The notes: a model not told the origin generated them from the letters alone. A stretch of 64,000 nt of DNA from Bifidobacterium aquikefiri (GCF_002259795.1 NZ_MWXA01000005.1:372001-436000); one strand, 5' to 3'; shown: positions 1-8,480, counted from the stretch's first letter. A program made the numbers and translations.

Positions 1-1438
1 AAACAGCATGGAAACTCACGGCTTGCCGCTGATCTTGGCGGTGGATACCCCCTCGGGAATCGGCATTGATGATGGAACCCTTCCCGGCGCATATATTCCT
101 GCAGATGTCACCGTCACCTTCGGAGCATTAAAGCCTTGCTCGATGCTTCCACCGGCGGCCTATGTCTGCGGTCAGGTAGTCGTTGTCGATTTCGGCTTTG
201 ACACGGAGCATATCGAGCCAGCGGTGCGAGCGACAACAATGGACGCGTCAGCCCAATGGATTCGTTTACCGCATCTCAGTGATTCCAAGTATTCACGTGG
301 AGTAGTGGGTCTCGTCACCGGTTCAGAGCAGTATCCAGGTGCAGCGGTCATGTCAAGCACCGCAGCAAGTGCAAGCAATGTTGGCATGATTCGCTATTGC
401 GGTCCACAACGTGCCGAGGAGATGGTTCTCTCGCGGCTTCCAGAAGCGGTGACAGGGGCCGGCCATGTACAGTCGTGGGTTGTGGGATCAGGAGTATCTG
501 TAAAGGACGACGATTCTCAACATCGCCAGATTCAGGACATTCTCGATGATTACGATATTGCAATGGTTGATGGCACCGATATCGACGATGTCGATGCAGA
601 TGAGAAGGTAGACGAAAGCGAGCTTTCGAATAATGCCTCTCAGATCAGGCTCTCGGTAAATTCATCGGAAGCTACGAATGCCGCTTCCGGCAAGCGTGCC
701 CAACCATGTGCAGTGGTCGATGCTGGGGCTTTGCCATTGTTGCCCGGACGCGTAACCGCCAATGTCATTCTCACGCCACATGCCGGGGAGTTGGCTTCCT
801 TGCTTGCTTCTCGAGGAGAAGATGTTTCCACCGAAGATGTTCTTGCTGAACCAATGAAGTGGGGCATTCGTGCCTGGGAACTGACGGGGGCGACGATTCT
901 GCTCAAGGGCGCCATCACTGTGATCATCTTCGACGACGGCTTGGGCAATCCAACAGTTATCACCTCAGGCTTTGCTCCAGCATGGACGGGAACGGCAGGC
1001 TCAGGCGATGTCCTGGCCGGCATAATTGGAGCGGTGGTTGCGCAGAATGCTGATGCACTGCGAGAAAATCCATATCGAATCGGCGAATGCGTTGCAGCAG
1101 GAGCGTATCTTCATGGTATTGCGGCAAGAATCGCTTCCGGTTCGTATCAACGAGGATGGACCTTGCCGCTGCTGTGTGACCCACATCATGCTCGCAACTT
1201 TGTCCAATGGCTCGGCGATGTGCTTGATGGCGACACCTATGCCACCAAGCCGGTACTCGGACATCCAATCGTCGCATCTGACATCGTTGCACAAATCCGA
1301 GCATCCCTGACTCTCCTAGTTGAAAACCGGGTCAGCTATATTGCCGAAATTGAGGAAGAATCCGAAGATGAGGCAAACACCAGTGCCGATGAGGATTCAG
1401 AGGACATGGATGATGTCTCTGAAGACGATGATCTTTAA
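1..1438 (+). CDS. nnrD: Bifunctional NAD(P)HX epimerase/dehydratase, 5'-truncated by the window edge
   Basis: Repairs hydrated NADH/NADPH: an N-terminal YjeF-type epimerase domain and a C-terminal ribokinase-like ADP/ATP-dependent dehydratase domain. Codons are open from base 2, so the real start lies upstream. What is visible is the end of the epimerase domain (AVDTPSGIGID, VTFGALKPC), then the dehydratase domain ([43 protein letters not shown], and the nucleotide/catalytic motif GTAGSGDVLAGIIGA). Between the two halves of the dehydratase fold there is an Asp/Glu-rich insert, and the protein ends in a strongly acidic tail (last ~30 residues, mostly E/D/S). The acidic tail is not part of the family core. 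The family call is secure; the substrate role is taken from the family. Confidence 0.9.
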   Translation, partial: NSMETHGLPLILAVDTPSGIGIDDGTLPGAYIPADVTVTFGALKPCSMLPPAAYVCGQVVVVDFGFDTEHIEPAVRATTMDASAQWIRLPHLSDSKYSRGVVGLVTGSEQYPGAAVMSSTAASASNVGMIRYCGPQRAEEMVLSRLPEAVTGAGHVQSWVVGSGVSVKDDDSQHRQIQDILDDYDIAMVDGTDIDDVDADEKVDESELSNNASQIRLSVNSSEATNAASGKRAQPCAVVDAGALPLLPGRVTANVILTPHAGELASLLASRGEDVSTEDVLAEPMKWGIRAWELTGATILLKGAITVIIFDDGLGNPTVITSGFAPAWTGTAGSGDVLAGIIGAVVAQNADALRENPYRIGECVAAGAYLHGIAARIASGSYQRGWTLPLLCDPHHARNFVQWLGDVLDGDTYATKPVLGHPIVASDIVAQIRASLTLLVENRVSYIAEIEEESEDEANTSADEDSEDMDDVSEDDDL

Positions 1439-1511
1439 CTCGACAGACCGAACAAGAAGAAGGCAATACCTGCCACACAGATTCATCAACTCGTGAAAGG
1501 TGATGAGTTCC

Positions 1512-2294
1512 ATGCTAATCATTATGCGACATGGCCAAAGTACATGGACAGACAAGTCTGTAAATCGTTTCGCCGGCTGGGTCGACATTCCACTGACTCA
1601 CATCGGTACCGAGCAAGCCGAGCATGCAGGTGAGTTACTGCAAAAATCCGACTTGAAACCGGATTTCGTGTTCACTTCGCTGCTGCGCCGTTCCATTGTG
1701 ACGGCTGACATCGTGCTCGATGCCATTGACCGCTCCTGGATACCGGTGCAGCGTTCATGGAGACTCAATGAGCGTCACTATGGCGCGTTTCAGGGCGAAA
1801 CGCGACCTGCCATGCACGATAGGTACGGCGACAAACTCTTTGCGACATATCGTCGCTCGTATGATGTTCGGCCGCCAGTCATAGATGTCGATTCACCGTT
1901 TTTCCAAGGCAATGACCCAAGATACGGCTCCGCGATCCGAGATGGGCTTGATGATCGAGATCCATCTACAATTCGCACTGAATGCCTCAAGGATCTCGCT
2001 GGGCGTCTTCAACCATATTGGGACAGGCGTGTAGCCCCGATGCTCGTTGAAGGGAAAACCGTACTCATTGTCACGCATGGATCGGTGGTACGAGCCATTG
2101 TCAAGATGCTCGAGCATATCAGTGATGCGGATATTCGCTCAATCAACGTGCCAACCGGCGTTCCCATGATCTACGACTTTATGGTCTCTTCAGCTGGCAA
2201 GCTCAGAGTGCAGGGACCGGGGCAATATCTCGATCCAAAGGCTGCCGAACAGGGCATTGCCGAGGTGTCTGCACTCGGGCAATCCAAGCAATAA
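1512..2294 (+). CDS. gpmA: 2,3-bisphosphoglycerate-dependent phosphoglycerate mutase family (histidine phosphatase superfamily)
   Basis: Probably interconverts 3- and 2-phosphoglycerate in glycolysis, or is a close phosphatase relative. The catalytic RHGQSTW motif starts at residue ~6; FAGWVDIPLT, LLRRSIVTADIVLDAID, LNERHYGAFQG and THGSVVRA follow in the order expected of dPGM enzymes. Deviations from the usual pattern are RHGQ for RHGE and THGS for the more common (A/S)HGN, so a divergent paralogue is possible. About 260 aa, close to dPGM length. GTG 1500 and ATG 1503 are in frame, but the AAAGG at 1496-1500 is better placed for ATG 1512, which also matches the family N-terminus. Monocistronic by spacing. 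Confidence 0.8.
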   Translation: MLIIMRHGQSTWTDKSVNRFAGWVDIPLTHIGTEQAEHAGELLQKSDLKPDFVFTSLLRRSIVTADIVLDAIDRSWIPVQRSWRLNERHYGAFQGETRPAMHDRYGDKLFATYRRSYDVRPPVIDVDSPFFQGNDPRYGSAIRDGLDDRDPSTIRTECLKDLAGRLQPYWDRRVAPMLVEGKTVLIVTHGSVVRAIVKMLEHISDADIRSINVPTGVPMIYDFMVSSAGKLRVQGPGQYLDPKAAEQGIAEVSALGQSKQ

Positions 2295-2363
2295 GCCAGT
2301 TTGTTTCCCGTATCTATTGTTCGTGGTTCCCACACCTTGCAGGATGGATGCAGACAACTCCTC

Positions 2364-2402
2364 GTTATAAGTGATTTGAGCGAAACAACCTTTTGCTATA
2401 AA
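2364..2402 (+). promoter_or_regulatory. Promoter and putative autoregulatory site of the LysR gene
   Basis: GTTATAAGT at 2364-2372 and GCTATAA at 2395-2401 also occur upstream of metE (21315-21335). TATAAA at 2397-2402 would serve as a -10 box; it would place the transcript start at about 2408-2411, that is, at the ATG itself (leaderless). No Shine-Dalgarno is visible. The -35 (TTTGAG, 2375-2380) is weak. Inference from motif sharing only. Confidence 0.4.
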
Positions 2403-2410
2403 TTATGCAT

Positions 2411-3334
2411 ATGACTCTGCTGCAGTTGAAATATATCGTCAAAATCGTTGAATGCGGTTCCATGAATGAGGCATCTCACGAACTTTACGTGTCCCAGCCC
2501 GCCCTCAGCTCGTCGGTCAAGGAACTGGAAAATGAGCTGGGCATCGACATCTTCACACGTTCATCCCAAGGCATCGCGCTCACTGTTGATGGCGCGGAAT
2601 TCCTGACCTACGCTCGTCAGGTTCTCGATCAGGCATCGTTGCTTGAGGAACGCTATAAGAATGCAAAGCCGCGAAAGCAGCTCTGCCGCGTCTCAACGCA
2701 GCATTATATGTTCGCAGTGGAGGCTTTCGTCGAGATGATCAGTTCGACGAATTCAGATGAGTATGAATTCACGATTCGCGAGACCCGCACGCGTGACATC
2801 ATCAATCAGGTGGCCAACATGCAGTCTGAGATTGGCATCATCTATCTTTCCGATTTCAACAAGGATGTGCTGGGCAAGTTGCTTCGAGGCAAGCATCTTG
2901 AATTCCATCCACTGTTCCGGGCGGGATTGCATGTGTTTTTGTCGCGCAACAATCCACTCGCAGCCAAGTCAAAGATCACGATGAAGGATTTGGAGCCATA
3001 TCCATTCCTTCAATATGAGCAGGGTGAGGAAGGCAGTTTCTATTTCGCGGAGGAAGCCGTTTGGCCTGAATACTCCCCGAAGCAGATCAACGTGACAGAT
3101 CGAGCCACAATTTTGAACTTCATCGTCGGATTGAACGGATACACCGTCTGCACAGGAATCGACAACGAGGACTTGAACAACGAGAAAATCGTCACGGTTC
3201 CACTTGAGTCGGATGAATCCATGCTTGTTGGGTGGATCAGCAACGAACGTGCGAAACTTTCAAGCGCAGCAAGCATGTACCTTGACAAGCTACGTAACGT
3301 GGTCGATTCCCACGGCTACACCATCATCAATTAA
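2411..3334 (+). CDS. LysR-type transcriptional regulator
   Basis: Typical LTTR of 307 aa. The N-terminal winged helix-turn-helix is clear (LLQLKYIVKIVECGSMNEAS, then LYVSQPALSSSVKELE, LGIDIFTRSSQGIALT), followed by a linker helix (FLTYARQVLDQASLLEERY) and a periplasmic-binding-protein-like effector domain (residues ~90-300). It resembles the CysB/CmbR/MetR group that controls sulfur amino-acid genes. ATG 2405 is also in frame, but ATG 2411 gives the usual LTTR N-terminus and fits a leaderless start from the TATAAA just upstream. Shared upstream motifs point to metE-metF as a target (inference). It stands alone; the 103-bp repeat copy A begins 33 bp after the stop codon. Confidence 0.85.
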   Translation: MTLLQLKYIVKIVECGSMNEASHELYVSQPALSSSVKELENELGIDIFTRSSQGIALTVDGAEFLTYARQVLDQASLLEERYKNAKPRKQLCRVSTQHYMFAVEAFVEMISSTNSDEYEFTIRETRTRDIINQVANMQSEIGIIYLSDFNKDVLGKLLRGKHLEFHPLFRAGLHVFLSRNNPLAAKSKITMKDLEPYPFLQYEQGEEGSFYFAEEAVWPEYSPKQINVTDRATILNFIVGLNGYTVCTGIDNEDLNNEKIVTVPLESDESMLVGWISNERAKLSSAASMYLDKLRNVVDSHGYTIIN

Positions 3335-3366
3335 AGGGATTTGAACGTCCATACGCCCGCCATTGT

Positions 3367-3469
3367 GCTCATTGTGAACTTGTCAAAGTATTAACTCTCA
3401 ACATCGTTGATTTTTGACCTAATTTATGGGAAAAAACAGCATTGATACTTTCGCAAGTTCACAATGAAC
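3367..3469. repeat. 103-bp inverted-arm intergenic repeat, copy A
   Basis: Left arm GCTCATTGTGAACTT at 3367-3381 and right arm AAGTTCACAATGAAC at 3455-3469. The inner blocks are AGTATT (from 3388) and GATACT (from 3444). The interior is unrelated to the other copies. It lies between the LysR stop and the TfoX-N gene. No flanking target duplication is visible. See copies at 17958, 36554, 37578 and 56851. Confidence 0.85.
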
Positions 3470-3610
3470 GGCGCGCGCTGGAATTTACTCCCCCCGCGAC
3501 CCGATATTGACGTCATGACCCTGGCTCGACGGGCATTCAAGCGCCTTTCATCACGCGTACATTTCGAATAGCATATGTGTGACGAGGCTCATTACTCTTG
3601 GAGGAGTATT

Positions 3611-3979
3611 ATGTCATCAACTCGAGAATTCGTTGAATATGTCTGCGAGACAATTCGTGAGGCGGGTGCCATTCGATATCGCAAAATGTTCGGCGACTAC
3701 ATGGTCTATGTCAACGACAAGCCGCTGTTGCTCCTATGTGACAACACCGTGTACGTCAAGATACTGCCCTGCATCGAGAACCTGATGGGAGATGCCGAAC
3801 GCGGCATCCCCTATCCAGGTGCAAAGGAGCATTACATGCTCGACTTTGAAAATCGAGAACTCGCACTGCCAGTGATAGCACAACTCGAGGAAGTCACCCC
3901 AGTACCAAGGAAAAAGCAACGAGGTGCCCGGATTTCCAGGACTTCCAAGCCCACTCCGCGCTCCGACATAGAGCAATAG
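3611..3979 (+). CDS. TfoX/Sxy N-terminal domain protein
   Basis: 122 aa, essentially a single TfoX_N domain: FVEYVCETIREAGAIRYRKM, FGDYMVYVNDKPLLLLCDN, VYVKILP, GIPYPGAKEHYMLD. In Proteobacteria this domain forms the N-terminus of competence regulators. The stand-alone actinobacterial versions have no established function, so no competence role is claimed. The C-terminal ~25 residues are basic (RKKQRGARISR) and probably disordered. ATG 3611 is preceded by an excellent ribosome-binding site GGAGGAG (3600-3606); upstream in-frame starts near 3575 lack one. It is followed after 54 bp by the DUF1801 gene, probably in one transcript. Confidence 0.75.
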   Translation: MSSTREFVEYVCETIREAGAIRYRKMFGDYMVYVNDKPLLLLCDNTVYVKILPCIENLMGDAERGIPYPGAKEHYMLDFENRELALPVIAQLEEVTPVPRKKQRGARISRTSKPTPRSDIEQ

Positions 3980-4033
3980 CATCTTGGATAGGAATGGACA
4001 CAGATATCTTCACCACAGCACGAAAGGAAACTG

Positions 4034-4399
4034 ATGACTCCAACAGCATTGCCACCGATTACAGATCCCATTGGCGATTACATTGCCGCACAATCAGTTG
4101 ACATGCAACCGCGCCTCTATGAGGTGTATCAGGCAATCGCATCGGTGCTTCCCGATGCCACGGAGAAAATGTCGTATGGCATTCCCACATTCTGGCAGGG
4201 AAGGAATCTGATTCATTTCGCCGCCTTCACGAGGCATATCGGCATTTACCCCGGCAGCAAGGCCATAGAAGCTTTCAACGATCGTCTGACCGAATACAAG
4301 ACCAGCAAGGGCACCATCCAAATCCCCAACGACAAACCACTCCCCCTTGGTCTGATCAAGGAGCTTGCCCAGTGGAGCAAGGAACACAACGCCCGCTAG
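4034..4399 (+). CDS. DUF1801 / YdhG-like iron-chaperone-fold protein
   Basis: 121 aa. Motifs of the DUF1801 (YdhG/Fra-like) family are present: YIAAQSVDMQPRLYEVYQAI, ATEKMSYGIPTFW, LIHFAAFTRHIGIYPG, KGTIQIPNDKPLP and a C-terminal helix. The fold has been called an iron chaperone because of distant similarity to frataxin-type proteins; the biochemical role in bacteria is not settled. An AAAGGA lies just upstream of ATG 4034. Same orientation as the TfoX-N gene 54 bp upstream; these two small domains are often found near each other in Gram-positive genomes (general knowledge, not shown here). Confidence 0.75.
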   Translation: MTPTALPPITDPIGDYIAAQSVDMQPRLYEVYQAIASVLPDATEKMSYGIPTFWQGRNLIHFAAFTRHIGIYPGSKAIEAFNDRLTEYKTSKGTIQIPNDKPLPLGLIKELAQWSKEHNAR

Positions 4400-4499
4400 A
4401 TAATATCCTCTCGTATCACATGGAAACTACAGCAATGGCGCCTTCGAACAACTCTGGGTAACGCCGTGAATAGCTAAGGTCAACCTTATTTTCGGTTGA

Positions 4500-5250
4500 T
4501 CACTTCAATTCCATCATTTCGACACGAGTGAGACCGCCTGACAGCAGACCCTCTGCGTGTTTGCGCAGCCAATCAGAAATAGCTTCCAGATTGTTCGATT
4601 CATAATACGCAAGCAAATGCTGTATAAAATCGCGCTTCAACCCGTGGGGCTACTGAGAATATGCCAACTCCAGCATTGATAAGGCAATGATTTGCTACCA
4701 TCAAAAGGGTTCGCTTATTGCCATTTGCAAACCATTGGCCCCTTGAAATAGCGAGGAATATGACAACCGCACGGCTTTCAGGGTCATGAAGAAGCGATGC
4801 ATCTCCGATACAAGCTCGCGCAGATTCAATCGTTGGCACGTTCGGAGTCCAGTCTGTTCCGCCAATTCTCACTGGGATTGTCCGAAGCTTATCTGGATTA
4901 GCAATCGATCCAATACCAATTATGGTGTTGTAATGCGAAACGAATGACCAATCGACAGCTTCATCGACGTGTTCACAAAGGAATTCCCACGCCCGCTTGA
5001 GATTATTCACGACAATGATGTCAGCTACACGCATTCCTTCCGGGCGCGACCTTCAAGAATTTCTTCGTTGCCCGGAAAAGTGATTCCATCGACTTCGATG
5101 TTCGCCGTTTTCCACAGCACATCAATCAACAGTCGCCTCGCCAGACGCAGCGCGTACTTTCGCTGAATATCCATATGCCACTTGTGCTTCCCGAGGACGT
5201 ATCCCTTATGGGTACTCGAACGAGTCTCAAGCGGAATGTTCTTCTGTCAT
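4500..5250 (-). pseudogene. Fic/DOC-family gene broken by frameshifts
   Basis: Read on the minus strand. The N-terminal part (RKYALRLARRLLIDVLW, then KTANIEVDGITFPGNEEI) runs in one frame from at least 5174 and ends at a stop just after LEGRARKE (about 5030). The middle part (ADIIVVNNLKRAWEFL, then the Fic core GQWFANGNKRT) is in a second frame, 5034-4600. The end (RDFIQHLLAYYESNNLEAI to EMMELK, stop at 4500-4502) is in a third frame. One shift lies near 5035-5045, the other in the C-run at about 4648-4653. The reading frame upstream of 5174 remains Fic-like (ETRSSTHKGYVLGKHKW), with a possible original ATG at 5250 and a further shift. The canonical catalytic His of HxFxxGN is Gln here. Either a decayed gene or sequencing errors in homopolymers. 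Confidence 0.8.
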
Positions 5251-5280
5251 ATTAGGCGAAGCCGAACGAGCAGCCGCAGT

Positions 5281-5550
5281 CAGCCTGCCCTGAGCGAATG
5301 CAGTGAGATGAAGGGAGAGATCTTATGCCCATGAATACCAAAAACGGAGATCCCTCAACTCGCTGCGCTCGCTCGGGATGACGGAAAAAGAGAACGGTCA
5401 GAGCGACAGGGCACCCCTTCGTCATCACCAACAACCCAGGCTCACCAACAACCCAGCCATCACCAACAACCCAGGCACCCCGAACAATCTTTTGTCATCC
5501 CGAACGGAGCCGAGGGATCTCCTGTTGATTGGGTTCCGCTCGGGATGACC
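5281..5550. repeat. Intergenic repeat patch of GGAGATCCCT...GGGATGAC type
   Basis: A 37-bp unit at 5346-5382 begins GGAGATCCCT and ends GCTCGGGATGAC. An inverted, shorter relative lies at 5494-5522 (GTCATCCCGA to GGGATCTCC), and further fragments at about 5288-5323 (CCTGAGCGAATGCAG) and 5536-5549 (GCTCGGGATGAC). No gene is supported here. The arms would let RNA from this patch fold back over about 180 bp. The units look like dispersed intergenic repeats rather than an insertion sequence: no transposase is present. Confidence 0.6.
5426..5475. repeat. Three near-identical tandem repeats inside the intergenic patch
   Basis: CACCAACAACCCAGG at 5426-5440, CACCAACAACCCAGC at 5443-5457 and CACCAACAACCCAGG at 5461-5475, with spacing of 17 and 18 bp. 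They sit in the loop between the inverted units of the surrounding patch. Confidence 0.75.
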
Positions 5551-5685
5551 GGAATGAAGCCGATCACTGCATCGACACATCGTTCAGCAGCGTGAACGAA
5601 CTCGTTCAGGATCTCAATGGGAACAATTTAGCATACGCTTCCAATTCCAAGTTTTGAAAGCGATCACAAAGAACTTTCAGAGATA

Positions 5686-5727
5686 CGCGATGGGTGGGTT
5701 GAATCGTAATTCAGCCCACCCATCGCG
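5686..5727 (-). terminator. Long hairpin downstream of pyruvate oxidase
   Basis: CGCGATGGGTGGG...CCCACCCATCGCG forms a stem of about 19 bp with a 4-nt loop 41 bp after the spxB stop codon. There is no strong T-run on the minus strand side, so it may be a transcript-stabilising or factor-assisted end rather than a canonical intrinsic terminator. Confidence 0.5.
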
Positions 5728-5767
5728 AACAGCCACTTTCTACCAGGCATTGCTCGATTCTTGTGCT

Positions 5768-7501
5768 TTAGAAGAACTGGCGCATGATGTCCTTCAGCGG
5801 CGGCATTGATGGGATCTTCCAATAATTCTCAAGATAATGGGTGCCATACTTCGTGTATCCCATGGCCTCTTCGCCAACGATCTTGCCAGGCAGCGGCGCA
5901 TTATCCTTGACATAGACGTTGATCAGCACTGGCTTGTCGGTTTCCTTGTATGCCTTCTCCAGCGCATCCTTGAATTCGGCATTGCTTCGGGCGGTGTAGC
6001 CAACGCCACCTGCAGCCTCGGCGAACTTGGCATAATCCATGTCTTCCAAATCAATCTCGTAATTCAACTGGCCTGCGCTCTGCTGTTCATATTCGATGAA
6101 GGCAAGCTTCTGATTGTTGATGACTACCTGGATGATAGGGAGCTTGTATTTGACGGCCGTCACGAAGTCCTGCATGACCATTGCAAAGGCGCCATCTCCA
6201 GAAACGCTGATATTCTTTCGCTCCGGATACGATTCAGCACCTGCGATGGCACTTGGCAGACCGCAGCCCATGGTGCCCAGCCACGCCGAGATCGAATACT
6301 TCTGCGTTGGCTGAACGTGAAGGAACCGCGCTCCCCACGAAGTCGATGTACCGACATCGATGGAATAGACAGCATCCTTCGGAGCGGTCTCGTCAATGCT
6401 GGCGAACACTGCCTCAGGTGAGGCAGGCGTGGTATTGAGACTGCGCTTCTCGGACATCCACTTGTTCCAGATGTCCATATCCTTCTGGCATGCCTTGAGA
6501 AAACGATCATCACTGCGCAGAGCACCCTTGGCATTGAGTTGTGAGACGACGGCACCCGCGTCGCCATCAATGGCAAGATCAACTGCATAGCGACTGCCCA
6601 GATTCTCCGGGCAGGTATCAATCTGAATGCACTTGGCCTGGCCTGCATCCGGCAGATACGGCGTGTATGGATAATTTGTGCCGATCATCAGCAGCAGATC
6701 AGTCGACTTCATTGCCTCATACGCTGGCTTCGTTCCCAACTTGCCAACGTTGCCAAGGCTGTTTGCATGGTCATCGGCAATCGTGCCCTTGGCTGGCATC
6801 GTCAGGATAAATGGAATGTTGTTGGTCTCGACGAACTTCTGCAACTCGGCACCGGCGTGCTCGCCACCCTTGCCAATCAGCGCAAGTGGCTTCTGTGCCT
6901 GCTGTACCATGGAAATGGCCTCGGCAAGCTGCTCGTCATCGACCTGCGGAGTGCTGAGCTTGAATGCAGCGGCACTATCCTTGTATTCGTTCGTAACTTT
7001 ATGATCTGGAAGATCATCGGGAATGGTCAGGACTGCAACACCCTTTTTTGTCATTGCCGCACGAATGGCCGAGTCCACGACCTTGCCAAGATTGTCCGAA
7101 GCGGAAATGGTCTTGTTAAAGACTGCGACGTCGTCGAAAAGCTTAGGGGTATTGACCTCTTGGAAATAGCCTTCGTTGATGTCCTTCGTAGTGACCTGAC
7201 CGAGCAAGGCGAGCACGGGCACATGATCCATCTTGGCATCATACAGGCCATTGAGTAAATGAATCGCACCAGGTCCGCCAATGGCGAGGCACACGCCCAC
7301 ACCACCAGTAAGTTTGGCATTCGCGGCTGCAGAGAGCGCTGCGACTTCCTCGTGCCGTACCTGAACGAACTTGATTTTCTCCTGATTGCGTCGCAAAGCA
7401 TCGACTGTGGTGTCAATCGAGTCTCCTGGCAAACCGAAGACGTGCTTTACTTTCCAATTCATCAACACACTGACCAGTTGGTCAGCAGCTTTTGTCGACA
7501 T
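5768..7501 (-). CDS. spxB: Pyruvate oxidase, thiamine-diphosphate dependent
   Basis: Converts pyruvate, phosphate and O2 to acetyl phosphate, CO2 and H2O2 (SpxB type), or pyruvate to acetate with a quinone (PoxB type). The 577-aa protein has the N-terminal pyrimidine-binding domain (ADQLVSVLMNWKVKHVFGLP, catalytic Glu in VRHEEVAAL), a central FAD domain, and the C-terminal ThDP motif GDGAFAMVMQDF...VVINN. The end LPGKIVGEEAMGYTKYG resembles lactic-acid-bacterial SpxB more than the membrane-binding tail of PoxB. ATG 7507 directly abuts the AAAGGGGA site; ATG 7501 has proper spacing and is preferred. Not a core bifidobacterial gene as far as I know. Acetyl phosphate would feed acetate kinase of the bifid shunt. 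Confidence 0.88.
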   Translation of the reverse strand: MSTKAADQLVSVLMNWKVKHVFGLPGDSIDTTVDALRRNQEKIKFVQVRHEEVAALSAAANAKLTGGVGVCLAIGGPGAIHLLNGLYDAKMDHVPVLALLGQVTTKDINEGYFQEVNTPKLFDDVAVFNKTISASDNLGKVVDSAIRAAMTKKGVAVLTIPDDLPDHKVTNEYKDSAAAFKLSTPQVDDEQLAEAISMVQQAQKPLALIGKGGEHAGAELQKFVETNNIPFILTMPAKGTIADDHANSLGNVGKLGTKPAYEAMKSTDLLLMIGTNYPYTPYLPDAGQAKCIQIDTCPENLGSRYAVDLAIDGDAGAVVSQLNAKGALRSDDRFLKACQKDMDIWNKWMSEKRSLNTTPASPEAVFASIDETAPKDAVYSIDVGTSTSWGARFLHVQPTQKYSISAWLGTMGCGLPSAIAGAESYPERKNISVSGDGAFAMVMQDFVTAVKYKLPIIQVVINNQKLAFIEYEQQSAGQLNYEIDLEDMDYAKFAEAAGGVGYTARSNAEFKDALEKAYKETDKPVLINVYVKDNAPLPGKIVGEEAMGYTKYGTHYLENYWKIPSMPPLKDIMRQFF

Positions 7502-7551
7502 GAACATTCCCCTTTACCTAACGCTATGTTTCCCCCGTGATAACGGTTCTA

Positions 7552-7563
7552 CATACACGTATG
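7552..7563 (-). promoter_or_regulatory. Candidate operator in the spxB promoter region
   Basis: CATACACGTATG is a perfect 5-bp-arm inverted repeat with a 2-bp spacer, 50 bp upstream of the spxB start and within an imperfect longer dyad (CTACATACACGTATGGTAG). The rest of 7508-7763 holds only the spxB upstream region and the pyrE downstream region; no gene is supported there. Function is inferred from position only. Confidence 0.3.
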
Positions 7564-7763
7564 GTAGTGAAGGGAAATTGTTTCAAGAGACTTTTTCAAT
7601 GTCTACTTCATTACATTTGAGTGACCAAACTACTCATTTGCAAGGATTTAAGCCAAAAGTCAGGACAGTCCCGTACCTGCAATGTGACGAATGCCACACG
7701 CCTTCAGGAGCCACTTCGAAGAGCTGCAAGCAGTAAAAAGCGTGGAGCGCCTGGCGCAATTGC

Positions 7764-8480
7764 TCAGCAGCCGTATTCGATGAAGTAGTTGTGAGCCTGC
7801 TCCTGGAGCTGCTCCGAAATGATTGGGGTGCCATCCGGTTCGGTCATCTGTGCAGCCGTGTCGAAGATCTCCTGGACGTTGGCAATGCTGAATACCGGAA
7901 AACCAAATTCCTGCTCAACGGCCTTCACCGCTGACATATGCGAATTTGCAATGTGCTCCATGCGGTCCACACTCAAGACAAGACCAACGATTTCAACATC
8001 CGCCTGACTTTTGAGCTTGGGAATGACCTCATGAATTGCCGTTCCTGCGGTCATCACATCGTCGACCAGCAGTACCTTCATGCCGTCTTGCAACTGTGTG
8101 CCGACCATGATGCCGCCATCACCATGGTCCTTGGCCTCCTTGCGGTCGAAGGTGTATCCAACAGGCATGTCGTGTGCGGATGCGAGTGCGATTGCAGTCG
8201 ACACAGCGAGTGGAATGCCCTTGTATGCTGGTCCGAATACCGTGGCTATGTCCACTGGCAAATCGCCATTATGGATCGCCTGCGTAATGGTCTGTGCATA
8301 GAATTCGCCGAGCAAGGCGATTTTCCGACCATCATCGAATGCCCCAGCATTGATGAAGTATGGGGATTTTCTGCCTGATTTCAACGTAAAATCACCAAAT
8401 CTGAGCGCTCCAACTTCAAGCAGAAATGAAGTGAATCTTTGACTGATGGTTTCTCCATGCAGCGCTTTAAAAGCTACCAT
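7764..8480 (-). CDS. pyrE: Orotate phosphoribosyltransferase
   Basis: Joins orotate to PRPP to give OMP, the fifth step of UMP synthesis. 238 aa, with the PRPP-binding signature [13 protein letters not shown] at about residues 137-149, [14 protein letters not shown] near the N-terminus and [11 protein letters not shown] in the middle. Last gene of the pyrBICFKDE operon; its ATG overlaps the 3' end of pyrD by 7 bp, indicating translational coupling. Downstream on the minus strand a short GC-rich fold followed by TTTTT (about 7735-7760) may end the operon, but it is weak. Confidence 0.95.
   Translation of the reverse strand: MVAFKALHGETISQRFTSFLLEVGALRFGDFTLKSGRKSPYFINAGAFDDGRKIALLGEFYAQTITQAIHNGDLPVDIATVFGPAYKGIPLAVSTAIALASAHDMPVGYTFDRKEAKDHGDGGIMVGTQLQDGMKVLLVDDVMTAGTAIHEVIPKLKSQADVEIVGLVLSVDRMEHIANSHMSAVKAVEQEFGFPVFSIANVQEIFDTAAQMTEPDGTPIISEQLQEQAHNYFIEYGC

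Noticed and set aside
4478-4501. GGTCAACC-N8-GGTTGATC hairpin between the DUF1801 gene and the Fic remnant
   Set aside because: Possible terminator but with one mismatch and no T-run on either strand; not listed as a feature.
7386-7736. A 116-codon + strand frame across the spxB start and upstream region
   Set aside because: Half lies antisense to spxB; the rest contains no motif beyond two chance Cys; no start signal.
7735-7760. GC-rich fold followed by TTTTT after pyrE on the minus strand
   Set aside because: The stem is only about 4-5 bp; too weak to call a terminator.
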